From contig JAIYAE010000005.1 of assembly GCA_027489175.1 (NCBI GenBank), positions 103,498 to 167,497 of the forward strand: a DNA stretch of 64,000 bases. The letters run 5' to 3'. Position 1 is the first letter of the stretch; every line of letters begins with the position of its first letter. Positions 34,161-42,741 of the stretch are shown piece after piece. Made by a program: the position numbers and the translations under genes. The DNA is from Rhodobacter sp. (GTDB taxonomy: Bacteria; Pseudomonadota; Alphaproteobacteria; Rhodobacterales; Rhodobacteraceae). A model generated the notes under the pieces. The model ran no database searches and was not told the origin of the DNA. It was given only the letters and a program-made list of their open reading frames with translations.

Positions 34161-35282
34161 TCAGTCCTGCCAGGCGCGCAACAGGGCGGAGAGGCGCCCT
34201 AAACCTTCGTCCAACCGCGTTTCCGGCCCGCCGCCGACGCCCAGGCGGATGTGGCTGGGGCAGCCATAGGCCGATCCGGGCAGAACGAAGGTCCGATAAG
34301 GGGGCTGCAGCAACCGGCGCGCCAGCGATTCCCCGTCAATCCCGTCCAGCCGCGCGAGGCCGATCAGCCCCGCCTCGGGCCGTGCCCAAGTCAGCCTTGG
34401 TTCGGCGGTGACGAAAGCGTCCATCTGGTCCAGCGTGGCCCGCCCTTCCTCCCGCGCGCGGGTCAGGGCCGCTGCCAGCCGGTCGGGCCGCAGGGCGATC
34501 TCGGCGATCTGTTCGCCAAGGATGTTCATGATCTCGGACGAATTCTCCCGCAGGATCATCGCATCGCGGATCACACCCGGCGTCTGGCAGATCATCCAGC
34601 CGGTCCGCAAACCCTGTAGCCCCAGCGCCTTGGAGACGGAACCCGTGGTGATCCCGAACGGCGTCAGCCCGGCGATGGAGGGTGGCCTTGGCCCGGACCA
34701 TTCGAGGCCAGCATAAACTTCATCGACGACAAGCCAGACGCCATGCTTGTCGGCGAGGGCTGCCAGCGCCCGCAAGTCCTCCTCAGGGATCAGGCGGCCA
34801 GTCGGGTTGTTCGGGTTGGTAAGGAAGATCATCCGCGTGCGCGGGGTGATCGCGGCAGCCACGGCATCGGGGTCAAGGTGCCAGCCGTTCGCCTCATCGC
34901 GCGGAACCTCAACCAGCACCGCGCCGATGGCACGCGCCATGACCCCCGCCTGGGGCCAGCCGGGCGCTTCGGTGATGATCTCATCCCCCGCCTGCAGCAA
35001 TTGGCGAAACAAGAGATAGTTCGCCTCTGCCGTCCCGGCGGTAATGAGGACGCTGTCCGGCGAGAGCTGAAGCCCCGCCTGATCGAGCACCCTTTGCCGC
35101 AAGGTCGGCAGGCCCAGAAAGCTGACGCCGTTCCAGTCCAGCGACAGGTCCGGGTCAAGGTCGGCCAGAAAATCCCCAAGACGCGGTGAGCGGGCGAGGG
35201 AAAAGCCGATGAAGCATTCCGGCGGGTCCTGGGCCGTGGTTTCCAAAAGGTAGTCGAACAGCTTGTGGATGGTGACCTTCAT
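34161..35282 (-). CDS. PLP-dependent aminotransferase (class I/II)
   Basis: A 373-residue fold-type I aminotransferase. It shows AGTAEANYLLF, FLTNPNNPTGRL, VVDEVYAGLEW and the PLP-binding lysine in SVSKALGLQGLRTGW near residue 218, plus the C-terminal arginine region SHIRLGVGGG. The substrate cannot be told from the sequence; it resembles members annotated as capreomycidine synthase- or VioD-like/aspartate-type enzymes. The start at ATG 35282 is preferred because the longer frame runs through a palindromic element. Confidence 0.87.
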   Translation of the reverse strand: MKVTIHKLFDYLLETTAQDPPECFIGFSLARSPRLGDFLADLDPDLSLDWNGVSFLGLPTLRQRVLDQAGLQLSPDSVLITAGTAEANYLLFRQLLQAGDEIITEAPGWPQAGVMARAIGAVLVEVPRDEANGWHLDPDAVAAAITPRTRMIFLTNPNNPTGRLIPEEDLRALAALADKHGVWLVVDEVYAGLEWSGPRPPSIAGLTPFGITTGSVSKALGLQGLRTGWMICQTPGVIRDAMILRENSSEIMNILGEQIAEIALRPDRLAAALTRAREEGRATLDQMDAFVTAEPRLTWARPEAGLIGLARLDGIDGESLARRLLQPPYRTFVLPGSAYGCPSHIRLGVGGGPETRLDEGLGRLSALLRAWQD

Positions 35283-35295
35283 CGGCCACCAACGC

Positions 35296-35340
35296 GCAAA
35301 AGTTTTCGAAAACTTTTGCAAATTCCTTCGAAGGAATTTG
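35296..35340. repeat. Paired-palindrome intergenic element, copy 4
   Basis: A 24-bp perfect palindrome with arms GCAAAAGTTTTC (35296-35319) adjoining a 22-bp one with arms CAAATTCCTTC (35319-35340). The layout, shared C and second palindrome are identical to 5222-5266; the first differs only by compensating base changes that keep it palindromic. It sits between two same-strand genes. Confidence 0.85.
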
Positions 35341-35346
35341 GCCCCG

Positions 35347-36075
35347 TCACCGGACGTCGCGCCCTTGGTTCAGGATGATGATATTGCCCGATGACACATC
35401 CCCGGCGGCTGAGATCAGGAACCCCACCCAAGCCGCTATCTGATCCGGCTGCATCGCCACCCCATGCGGCATGGCGGATATCGCCCGCGCCAGCACATCC
35501 TCGGTCAGCACGTTGAACAAAGGCGTTTCCGTCATCGCCGGGGCAATCGAGTTCACCGCGATCTTTTCCCGCGCGTAGCGGCGGGCAAGGTCCTTGGTCA
35601 GCGTGTCCATCGCGGCTTTTGAGGCGCGGTAGTGCGGCGGGTCGAAAACGTCGAAGTTATAGGCCCCGTTCGACGAGATGTTGACGATCTTGCGCACCCC
35701 CGGCCTGCCCGCCATCGCCTTTACCGCCTGCTGGCAGCAATGGAAGGCCGAATGGAAGTTGATCTCCATCTGCCGGGTCAGCTCCTCCGCCGGGATGTTG
35801 GGGAAGTCGGACATGAAGCAGGTCCCGGCGTTGTTCACCAGCGCATCCACCCCGCCATATCGGCTGGTGATGCGGTCAAAAAGGTCTGCAATCGCCTCGG
35901 GGTCGGTCAGGTCAACCGCCTCGGGGGTAAAGCCGTCGCGGTCTGCAGCCATGGTCAGCAGGGCCGCGCCGTCGATGTCGACGCCCACCACCTGCAGCCC
36001 ATCGGCGAGAAGGCGGTCAGTGAAGGCCCGGCCCAGACCACCAGCGGCCCCGGTGACGACGGCGATACGGGGCAT
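35347..36075 (-). CDS. SDR family NAD(P)-dependent oxidoreductase
   Basis: A 242-residue short-chain dehydrogenase. Cofactor motif TGAAGGLG at residues 9-16, NNAGT, NISSNG with the catalytic Ser, and YRASK as the YxxxK motif. VGVDIDGAA suggests Asp after beta-2 and hence NAD preference. ATG 36075 has AGGAGAG upstream. Substrate unknown; similar enzymes act on small polyols or hydroxy acids. Confidence 0.92.
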   Translation of the reverse strand: MPRIAVVTGAAGGLGRAFTDRLLADGLQVVGVDIDGAALLTMAADRDGFTPEAVDLTDPEAIADLFDRITSRYGGVDALVNNAGTCFMSDFPNIPAEELTRQMEINFHSAFHCCQQAVKAMAGRPGVRKIVNISSNGAYNFDVFDPPHYRASKAAMDTLTKDLARRYAREKIAVNSIAPAMTETPLFNVLTEDVLARAISAMPHGVAMQPDQIAAWVGFLISAAGDVSSGNIIILNQGRDVR

Positions 36076-36125
36076 GCTCTCTCCTGTCCTGTGTGGCTTC
36101 AGCCTAGGCGATCCGGCGGCCACCC

Positions 36126-36449
36126 TCAATCCCGCAAGACTGGGCGGCCGGCGTCGATATGGCCCTGCCCCCAGGTGCCAATCGCCTGCAGGATCGGCTC
36201 CAGCGTGCGGCCGTATGGCGTCAGCGCATAGTCCACCCTTGGCGGCAAGGTGCGGTAATCGTGGCGCTGGACCACGCCCACCTCCACCAGGTCTTTCAAC
36301 TGGCGGATCAGCACGCGTTCCGAAATCCACGGCATCTCACGGCCAAGCTGCGACAGGCGCATCGGGCCGCGTTGCAGCCGGAAAAGGATGCCCGCTTTCC
36401 ACTTGCCGCCGACGATGCCGATAGCGGTCTGAACCGGACAGGGGGACAT
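36126..36449 (-). CDS. HxlR family transcriptional regulator
   Basis: A 107-residue MarR-like winged-helix regulator: GIVGGKWKAGILFRL, LSQLGREMPWISERVLIRQL and the wing YRTLPPRVDYALTPYG. The Cys near the N-terminus (SPCPVQ) is the usual redox-sensing position in HxlR/YodB relatives. ATG 36449 is preceded by GAGGTG. It is divergent to an SDR gene, a typical pairing in which the regulator represses the oxidoreductase; this is inferred. Confidence 0.92.
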   Translation of the reverse strand: MSPCPVQTAIGIVGGKWKAGILFRLQRGPMRLSQLGREMPWISERVLIRQLKDLVEVGVVQRHDYRTLPPRVDYALTPYGRTLEPILQAIGTWGQGHIDAGRPVLRD

Positions 36450-36540
36450 GGCGCACCTCACGCTGACAAAAATGACGGTACTGGACTGAATGGCAGCTTA
36501 AGAGGGATGATCCACCCAAGGCAACCGGGTGGGGTGAAGC

Positions 36541-37257
36541 ATGGCACGGATCGTGATGGTGACAGGGGTGGGCAAGGCGACGGGCCTTGGCTTTGCGGTG
36601 GCCCAGACGCTGGCCGCGCGGGGAGACAGGGTCTGGATCGCGGCGCGGACAGCGGCGCAGGCCGAGGCGATGGCCGCCGCCATCGGCGCTGACGTGGTCC
36701 CGCTGGCGCTGGACCTTGCCGACAGCGCGGCGATTCGACGGGCGGCAGAGGAGGTGCAGGCGCGGGACGGGCGGCTGGACGTCCTGATCAACAACGCCGC
36801 CGCCGTCGCCCCTTGGGGCGAAACGGCGGCAGGCGCCGATCTTGGCCTTGCGCGCGGGGTGATGGAGGTCACGCTTTTCGGCACCTGGGCGATGTGCGCG
36901 GCGTTCCTGCCGCTTCTCCGCCTGTCGCCTGCGGGGCGGCTGGTCAACGTCTCCAGCGGGGCGGGGTCACATGGCGACACGGGTTTCGGGCTGACGACCG
37001 GCAACGGGATGGGCACCAGCTATGCCGTCGCCAAGGCGGCACTGAACGCCTTGACGGCCAAGCTTGCGCGCGAGGAGACGTCGGGCGTGAAGATCAACGC
37101 GGTCTGCCCCGGTTTTACCGCGACATTCGAGGGTGGTGCGCAGATGGGTGCGCGCCCGGTGGCCGAAGGTGCGGCCAGCATCCTTTGGGCCGCAGACCTT
37201 GACGCCAACGGCCCGACGGGCGGGTTCTTTCGGGATGGCAAGCCTTTGCCGTGGTAG
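36541..37257 (+). CDS. SDR family oxidoreductase (HxlR-linked)
   Basis: A 238-residue short-chain dehydrogenase, different from the one at 35347. It has a variant glycine motif TGVGKATGLG, IAARTAAQ after beta-2 (Arg, NADP-like), NNAA, VSSGAG with the Ser, and YAVAKAA as YxxxK. Long insertion HGDTGFGLTTGNGMGTS precedes the Tyr. It ends three bases before the convergent cupin gene. Divergent to hxlR, so likely inducible by reactive electrophiles or thiol stress. Confidence 0.9.
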   Translation: MARIVMVTGVGKATGLGFAVAQTLAARGDRVWIAARTAAQAEAMAAAIGADVVPLALDLADSAAIRRAAEEVQARDGRLDVLINNAAAVAPWGETAAGADLGLARGVMEVTLFGTWAMCAAFLPLLRLSPAGRLVNVSSGAGSHGDTGFGLTTGNGMGTSYAVAKAALNALTAKLAREETSGVKINAVCPGFTATFEGGAQMGARPVAEGAASILWAADLDANGPTGGFFRDGKPLPW

Positions 37258-37260
37258 CGG

Positions 37261-37614
37261 TCAGCCAACCACGAAGTCAAAGTGCTTGCGCACGTCTTCC
37301 TCGATCTTCCAGGTGCCCTTGAAGTCCTTTTCCACCACAAAGGCATCACCCGCCTGCACGGTTACGGGCGTGCCGCCATCGGGGGTGATGACGATCCGGC
37401 CCTTGATCAGGACCACGTATTCATAGGCGGTATAGGTGGCGTGGTAGCTGCCCTTGGAGCATTCCCAGATGCCGCTGACCATGCTGCCATCTGATGCCGT
37501 GTGCAGCACCCAGGTCTTCATCGACGGGGTGCCTTCGGTGACAACCCAGCCGTCCAGATCGCCGGTGGCCGGTTCGATCCCATCGGTCGGGGGCAGTTTG
37601 GTGATGGTCTGCAT
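37261..37614 (-). CDS. Cupin domain-containing protein (DUF861 type)
   Basis: A 117-residue single-domain cupin: GIWECSKGSYHATYTAYEYVV, LIKGRIVITPDGGTPV and VQAGDAFVVEKDFKGTWKI form the two cupin motifs of the cupin_3/DUF861 family. Function unknown; some relatives act in ureidoglycine metabolism or as EutQ-like proteins. ATG 37614 has AAAGGAA upstream. Downstream of yghU on the same strand with 90 bp between. Confidence 0.88.
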   Translation of the reverse strand: MQTITKLPPTDGIEPATGDLDGWVVTEGTPSMKTWVLHTASDGSMVSGIWECSKGSYHATYTAYEYVVLIKGRIVITPDGGTPVTVQAGDAFVVEKDFKGTWKIEEDVRKHFDFVVG

Positions 37615-37703
37615 GCGTTTTCCTTTCGCAGGGTCAGGCGCAAAGATCATGCCTTGCGCCCGCCCTGTCCGTCCAGCCCGCGACGGCGGCGGGCCTGATC
37701 CCG

Positions 37704-38543
37704 TCACGCTTTGGGAAAATCCGCTGCCGAATGGCGTTCCGGCAGCTGCTCCTGCGGCTCACCCCACGAGCGGTTGACCATCCGGCCCCGGATCACCGCA
37801 GGGCGGGCGTCGATCTTCTTGGCCCAGGCGACCACATGGGTGTAGCTCGCCACGTCCAGGAATTCCGCAGCGTTATAGGCCCGGCCAAGGACGAGGTTAC
37901 CGTACCAGGCGTAGATCGCCATGTCGGCCAGCGAATATTCGCCCGCCATCCACTCATGCTGCGCCAGATGCCGGTCCAGCACGTCAAGCTGGCGCTTCGA
38001 TTCCATTGCATAGCGGTTGATCGCATATTCGATCTTCACCGGCGCATAGGCGTAGAAATGCCCGAACCCGCCGCCAAGGAAGGGCGCAGAGCCCATCTGC
38101 CAGAACAGCCAGTTGAACATCTCGGCGCGCTGCGATGGGTCTTTCGGAATGAAGGCGCCTCCGAACTTTTCGGCCAGGTAAAGCATGATCGAGGCGCTCT
38201 CGAACAGCCGCTGCGGCGGATTTGCCCCATGGTCCATCAGGGCGGGTATCTTGGAATTCGGGTTCACCTCGACGAACCCGCTGCCGAACTGGTCGCCCTT
38301 GTTGATCTCGATCAGCCAAGCGTCGTATTCGGCGTCGTGTCCGGCCTCCAAGAGCTCTTCCAGCAGAATCGTGACCTTGACGCCATTGGGCGTGGCCAGC
38401 GAATAAAGCTGCAACGGGTGCTTGCCGACCGGCAGGGCCTTGTCATGCGTGGCCCCGGCGATGGGGCGGTTGATGCTGGCGAACTGGCCGCCGTTTTCCT
38501 TGTCCCAGGTCCAGACCTTCGGCGGAATGTAGTCTTCAGCCAT
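37704..38543 (-). CDS. yghU: Glutathione-dependent disulfide-bond oxidoreductase YghU
   Basis: A 279-residue Nu-class GST-like enzyme with disulfide-bond reductase activity on small substrates. The N-terminal extension YIPPKVWTWDKENGGQFASI and PIAGATHDKALPVGKHPLQL are characteristic of YghU/YfcG, followed by the thioredoxin-like domain (TPNGVKVTILLEEL, NPNSKIPAL, ESASIMLYLAEKFG) and a helical C-terminal domain (MAGEYSLADMAIYAWYG). Glutathione for it would be made by gshA at 45.1 kb. Confidence 0.93.
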   Translation of the reverse strand: MAEDYIPPKVWTWDKENGGQFASINRPIAGATHDKALPVGKHPLQLYSLATPNGVKVTILLEELLEAGHDAEYDAWLIEINKGDQFGSGFVEVNPNSKIPALMDHGANPPQRLFESASIMLYLAEKFGGAFIPKDPSQRAEMFNWLFWQMGSAPFLGGGFGHFYAYAPVKIEYAINRYAMESKRQLDVLDRHLAQHEWMAGEYSLADMAIYAWYGNLVLGRAYNAAEFLDVASYTHVVAWAKKIDARPAVIRGRMVNRSWGEPQEQLPERHSAADFPKA

Positions 38544-38609
38544 GACGCGTGCCCCTTCATGCCAAGGGGCGGCACCGCCGCCCCTGTTCCAGATATAGCG
38601 CGCCTGCCG

Positions 38610-40088
38610 TCAGATCGAGAGGCAGATGTATTTCAGTTCCATGTAGTCATCGAGGCCATGACGGCTGCCCTCACGGCCAAGCCCCGACTGCTTGACCCCA
38701 CCGAAGGGGGCCATCTCGTTGGAGATGAGGCCGGTGTTCACCCCCACCATCCCATATTCCAGCTGTTCCTGAACCCGGGTGATGCGGCCGATGTCGCGGG
38801 CATAGAAATAGCTGGCAAGGCCAAAGATCGTGTCATTCGCGCGGGCGATGACCTCTTCCTCGGTGTCGAACTTGAAGAGCGGCGCGAGGGGGCCAAAGGT
38901 TTCCTCATTCGCCACTTTCATGCCCGGGGTCACGCCGGTCACGACCGTTGGCTGGAAGAACGTCCCCCCCAGCTCATGCCGCTTGCCGCCGGTGACGATC
39001 TTGCCACCCCCGGCCAGCACATCGGCGATGTGCTCTTCGACCTTCTCCACTGCCGCTTCGTTGATCAGGGGGCCGGTGGTCACCCCAGCCTTAAGCCCGT
39101 CGCCAATCGCCAGCTTCTTCACCGCCACCGCCAGCTTTTCGGCGAAGGCATCATAGACCCCAGCCTGCACGTAGATCCGGTTGGCACAGACGCAGGTCTG
39201 GCCGTTGTTGCGGAACTTGGAGATCATCGCCCCTTCGACCGCCGCATCCAGATCGGCGTCGTCAAAGACGATGAACGGAGCATTCCCGCCCAGCTCCATG
39301 CTGCATTTCAGGATCTGGTCGGCGGCCTGCTTCAGCAGAATGCGCCCGACCTCGGTGGACCCGGTGAAGGTCAGCTTCCGGATCAGCGGGTTCTCGCAGA
39401 ACTCTTTCCCGATATCGGATGAGCGCTTGGAGGTGATGACCGAGAAAAGCCCCGCCGGAACCCCGGCCCGTTCGGCCAAAAGCGCCAGCGCCAGCGCCGA
39501 CAGAGGTGTCTCCGCCGCAGGCCGCGCCACGAACCCGCAGCCGGCGGCCAGGGCCGGGGCCACCTTCCGCGCGATCATCGCGTTCGGGAAGTTCCAGGGC
39601 GTGATGGATGCCGCCACACCGATCGGCTGCTTCAGCACCTGGATCCGCTTGTCACGCTGGTGACCCGGGATGATCTCGCCATAGGTGCGCTTGGCTTCTT
39701 CACCGTAGAATTCGATGTAGCTGGAGCCATAGGCGATCTCACCCTTCGCCTCGGCCAGGGGTTTGCCCATTTCGGCGGTCAGGATCGTCCCCAGGTCATC
39801 CTGGTTGGCCATGCACAGGTCAAACCACTTGCGCATCACCTGCGCGCGTTCCTTTGCCGTGCGGCCAGCCCATTCGCGGTGGGCTTTGTGGGCGGCGGTG
39901 ATCGCGCGGGCGGTCTCGGCCCGGCCAAGGTTTGGCAGATGGCAGATCACATCGCCCCGCGCGGGGTTGGTGACGGGGAACGTCGTCCCGTCATCTGCCC
40001 CCACCCATTGTCCCGCCACATAGGCCTGGGTCACCAGCAGCGTGGGGTCTTTCAGCAGCGACGCAAGGTCGGTCACGGAATCGAGCAT
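38610..40088 (-). CDS. gabD: NAD(P)-dependent succinate-semialdehyde dehydrogenase
   Basis: A 492-residue aldehyde dehydrogenase, closest in pattern to GabD of the GABA shunt (succinate semialdehyde to succinate). WNFPNAMIARKVAPALAAG, FTGSTEVGRIL, the general-base Glu in MELGGNAPF and the catalytic Cys in NNGQTCVCANR are visible; C-terminal GREGSRHGLDDYMELKYICL is typical of GabD. ATG 40088 has GGAGG at good distance. No gabT partner is adjacent. Confidence 0.92.
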   Translation of the reverse strand: MLDSVTDLASLLKDPTLLVTQAYVAGQWVGADDGTTFPVTNPARGDVICHLPNLGRAETARAITAAHKAHREWAGRTAKERAQVMRKWFDLCMANQDDLGTILTAEMGKPLAEAKGEIAYGSSYIEFYGEEAKRTYGEIIPGHQRDKRIQVLKQPIGVAASITPWNFPNAMIARKVAPALAAGCGFVARPAAETPLSALALALLAERAGVPAGLFSVITSKRSSDIGKEFCENPLIRKLTFTGSTEVGRILLKQAADQILKCSMELGGNAPFIVFDDADLDAAVEGAMISKFRNNGQTCVCANRIYVQAGVYDAFAEKLAVAVKKLAIGDGLKAGVTTGPLINEAAVEKVEEHIADVLAGGGKIVTGGKRHELGGTFFQPTVVTGVTPGMKVANEETFGPLAPLFKFDTEEEVIARANDTIFGLASYFYARDIGRITRVQEQLEYGMVGVNTGLISNEMAPFGGVKQSGLGREGSRHGLDDYMELKYICLSI

Positions 40089-40237
40089 GGGGGCCTCCAA
40101 TGAATTGCCAAAGGGGGTGCCATGCGCCGCGCGGGATGTCCAGTTTTCCGGGTTCGATCAGGCCAGAGCGTGATCAAATCGACCAACGGCTGGACAGATG
40201 CAGTGGGTGCAGGTCCGTTGCCTTCCGATCGCCGCAT

Positions 40238-40281
40238 CAGTTTTCTGCGAAAACTGCCAACGAACCTTCGCAGAAGGTTCG
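40238..40281. repeat. Paired-hairpin intergenic element, copy 5
   Basis: Two perfect hairpins: CAGTTTTC-TGC-GAAAACTG (40238-40256) and CGAACCTTC-GCA-GAAGGTTCG (40261-40281). Same two-hairpin design, T-rich first and CCTTC-type second, as at 5222 and 35296. Lies between two minus-strand genes. Confidence 0.75.
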
Positions 40282-40295
40282 TGCCTGACGATGTC

Positions 40296-40625
40296 CTACC
40301 CGTTCGCGTGCATCCGTTCGATGTAGGCGCGCATTTCCTCGGCCTCGTGCCTCGCGTCGCGTAGGCCCTCCATCGCGGCTTTCAGTTCCGCTTCGGTCTG
40401 GTTGATATGGGTCATCAACTCGGATTCGCGGGCTTCCATGTAGGCCAGCGCCTGATCGCGCAGCTCTTCCGCCTCGTGCAGGGATTGCGCCAGACGGTCC
40501 ATTTCGCCCATGTCGCCACCCGCCACGCGGGTGAAGCGATGCAACAGCCAATGGGTGAACCAGCCCACCGCAAAGGCGACAAGCAGGATGATCGCCGTGG
40601 CGATAACAAATTCGGTCCGGTTCAT
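40296..40625 (-). CDS. Small membrane-anchored coiled-coil protein
   Basis: A 109-residue protein: one N-terminal membrane helix (FVIATAIILLVAFAVGWFTHW) followed by a charged heptad-like helix from about residue 40 to the end (MDRLAQSLHEAEELRDQAL, AELKAAMEGLRDARHEAEE). No family recognised. Its ATG overlaps the stop of the OmpA-family gene (ATGA), so both proteins are made together and may work at the same envelope site. Confidence 0.8.
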   Translation of the reverse strand: MNRTEFVIATAIILLVAFAVGWFTHWLLHRFTRVAGGDMGEMDRLAQSLHEAEELRDQALAYMEARESELMTHINQTEAELKAAMEGLRDARHEAEEMRAYIERMHANG

Positions 40626-42679
40626 GGGCTTTCCTGGGGGGCAAGGCCTTCGGGGCGCGGCAGCGGGCGGATGGTCTTTTCGGTCGGCGCGACCGAGGGT
40701 CTGGTATCGCCGGAAAAGTCCGGCCCGGTGGCGGGGGCAGGGGCCTCAGCCACCGTTTCAGCCGGGGTCGCCGCATCCGGTGTGGCCGGGGCCGCTTCGG
40801 CGCCGGGCGCGGGGATGTCCTCGGCGGCCACGGCCGCCACCTCTGGCACGCCCTTCAGCACGAATTCGATCCGCCGGTTTGCCTCGCGCCCTTCTTCGGT
40901 GGCGTTGTCGGCAATCGGCGCCGCCTCACCAAAGCCGACCGCCGTCATGCCGGACGTATCGACCCGCCGCCCTTGCAGCGCCACCAGAACCGCTTCGGCC
41001 CGCGCTTGGGAAAGCGCCTGATTGCCGCCTTCGGACCCTTGCGCATCGGTATGGCCGCCGATTTCCAGCTGCATCGGCGGGCAGGCCACCAGGATCGCCG
41101 CCAGCGCATCCAGCACCGGCCGCGCGCCCGTGGCAATTTCGGCCGAGGCGGGGGTGAAAGTGATCTTGTTCTGCGCGATCACCGCGTTCACATCCGCAGC
41201 ACACTCTTCGGGCGTCGGAAGCGAGGCGATGGGGTCCAGCGCCTCGTCATAGCGGACATTCACCCGGAAGGTCTGGCCCTGACCCAGCTTGCCCGACAGG
41301 ATCTGCGTGATCCGCCCGCGCGCTTCCTGTGACCCGGTGACGCCCGTCACCTCGACCGTGTCGGCGCGCACCAGAAGGCTGCCGTTGTCCACCTCGGCCA
41401 GGGCCTCAAGCCCCGCCAGCACCCGCACTGGCCAGCCATCGGGCAGGCTGTCATCCAGCCGCGTGGCGGTCACAACTTCGGCCCCCTCGAATGCGGCGCG
41501 GGCAAAGGCGTCCACGGCCTGGCGCTGGATCTCATCGGTCAGGCGGCCGCGCAGGGTGACGTCACCCGCTTCGGACACGGTGGCGGTGAATTCCGCCGGG
41601 CCTTGTGTTGCGGTTTCCTTCTGCTCCAGCGTCGAGGTGAGGGAGAACGCGTCGGGCAGACCCGTCTCCAACTCTCCCACCACCTTGTCAAAGGTGGCTT
41701 GGCTGACCTCGCTCCCGGCAAGCAGCGTCACATCCGCGTCGGAAAACGTGACCGAGGCTGACCCCAGTTCCGCCACCGCGCGGATCGCCAGCGCCACAGC
41801 TTCGGACCAGCGCGGCGTCGGGGTGCCAAGACCGATGGTGCACAGCGGCCGCCCGCTTAAGCCGGCAGCGGTCGCAGCGGCCAGGATCTGGCTTTGGGCA
41901 CGCGCGGTGTCGGCGGAACAGCTGTCAAACCGCGCGCCTTCGGCATCAATGACAAAGCGCAGCGTGAAGGGCGTGATCACTGGCCGTGGGGCCGAGATGT
42001 CCAGCACAAGCTCCACCCCCGGTGGGGCGATGGCGCGCAGATCGCTTTCCAGCCGGCGTTTCTGCGCCTCGCTGTCCGAGATTGCCGTCACTTCCACCCG
42101 GGTCGCGGCGACCGAAACCTTGGACCGCTCCAGCCGCCTCAATGCCTCAAGCCCGAAGGCAAGCGCCGGTCCCCAGGTTTCAGGCGCCGGGTAATTCGCT
42201 GATTCCAGCATGTTGGTAAGCTCGGTGCCGGGCGTCAGCGCGGCGGCGGCATCGGCCAGCGCAAGTTCGGTCATCACGCCGTCGCCGGGAGTTTCGGGCA
42301 TCAGGCCGATCAGCTGGATGCCATCTTCCGTCCGCAGCATCTGCACCGAAAAGTCTGGCGCCCGGATGGCTGAGGCGGGGGTCACGTCCAGCCCGTCGCG
42401 GATGCGCGACGAATCGACCAGCGACCCCACCATGTTGACCGCGCGAAACCGTGCCGCCTCATTCGGGGCGGTGCCGGTCAGTTGCACCTGCAGGCCATCG
42501 GCCTGCACCGTGACCCAGTCGATCTTCGCCTCGACCAGCCGGTCGGTCACCACCTTCCCGGTCCGCGCCTCGATCACAAGGGCTGCGGCATAGGCCACGG
42601 TGACCATCAGCATGCCCGCCAGAAGAAAGGCCAGCAGGGCAAGCGTGGTCGGGGACAGTTGGCGAATGCGTTGGGGCAA
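40622..42679 (-). CDS. OmpA family protein with repeated BON-like domains
   Basis: A 685-residue envelope protein. One N-terminal membrane helix (TLALLAFLLAGMLMVTVAYAA), then several BON/SIMPL-like modules (for example VQADGLQVQLTGTAPNEAAR, VSEAGDVTLRGRLTDEI, TVEVTGVTGSQEARGR), then an OmpA peptidoglycan-binding domain about residues 515-620 (LEIGGHTDAQGSEGGNQALS, REANRRIEFVL) and a Pro/Ala-rich tail. The start is TTG 42679: an in-frame TGA lies just upstream and the next ATG is inside the membrane helix. Coupled to a small coiled-coil protein downstream. Confidence 0.85.
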   Translation of the reverse strand: MPQRIRQLSPTTLALLAFLLAGMLMVTVAYAAALVIEARTGKVVTDRLVEAKIDWVTVQADGLQVQLTGTAPNEAARFRAVNMVGSLVDSSRIRDGLDVTPASAIRAPDFSVQMLRTEDGIQLIGLMPETPGDGVMTELALADAAAALTPGTELTNMLESANYPAPETWGPALAFGLEALRRLERSKVSVAATRVEVTAISDSEAQKRRLESDLRAIAPPGVELVLDISAPRPVITPFTLRFVIDAEGARFDSCSADTARAQSQILAAATAAGLSGRPLCTIGLGTPTPRWSEAVALAIRAVAELGSASVTFSDADVTLLAGSEVSQATFDKVVGELETGLPDAFSLTSTLEQKETATQGPAEFTATVSEAGDVTLRGRLTDEIQRQAVDAFARAAFEGAEVVTATRLDDSLPDGWPVRVLAGLEALAEVDNGSLLVRADTVEVTGVTGSQEARGRITQILSGKLGQGQTFRVNVRYDEALDPIASLPTPEECAADVNAVIAQNKITFTPASAEIATGARPVLDALAAILVACPPMQLEIGGHTDAQGSEGGNQALSQARAEAVLVALQGRRVDTSGMTAVGFGEAAPIADNATEEGREANRRIEFVLKGVPEVAAVAAEDIPAPGAEAAPATPDAATPAETVAEAPAPATGPDFSGDTRPSVAPTEKTIRPLPRPEGLAPQESP

Positions 42680-42741
42680 GGACGGGGGACTCAGGGTTCA
42701 GGCGGTTACCCGATGCTTCCTAGGGCTTTGGGCGGGCAGGT

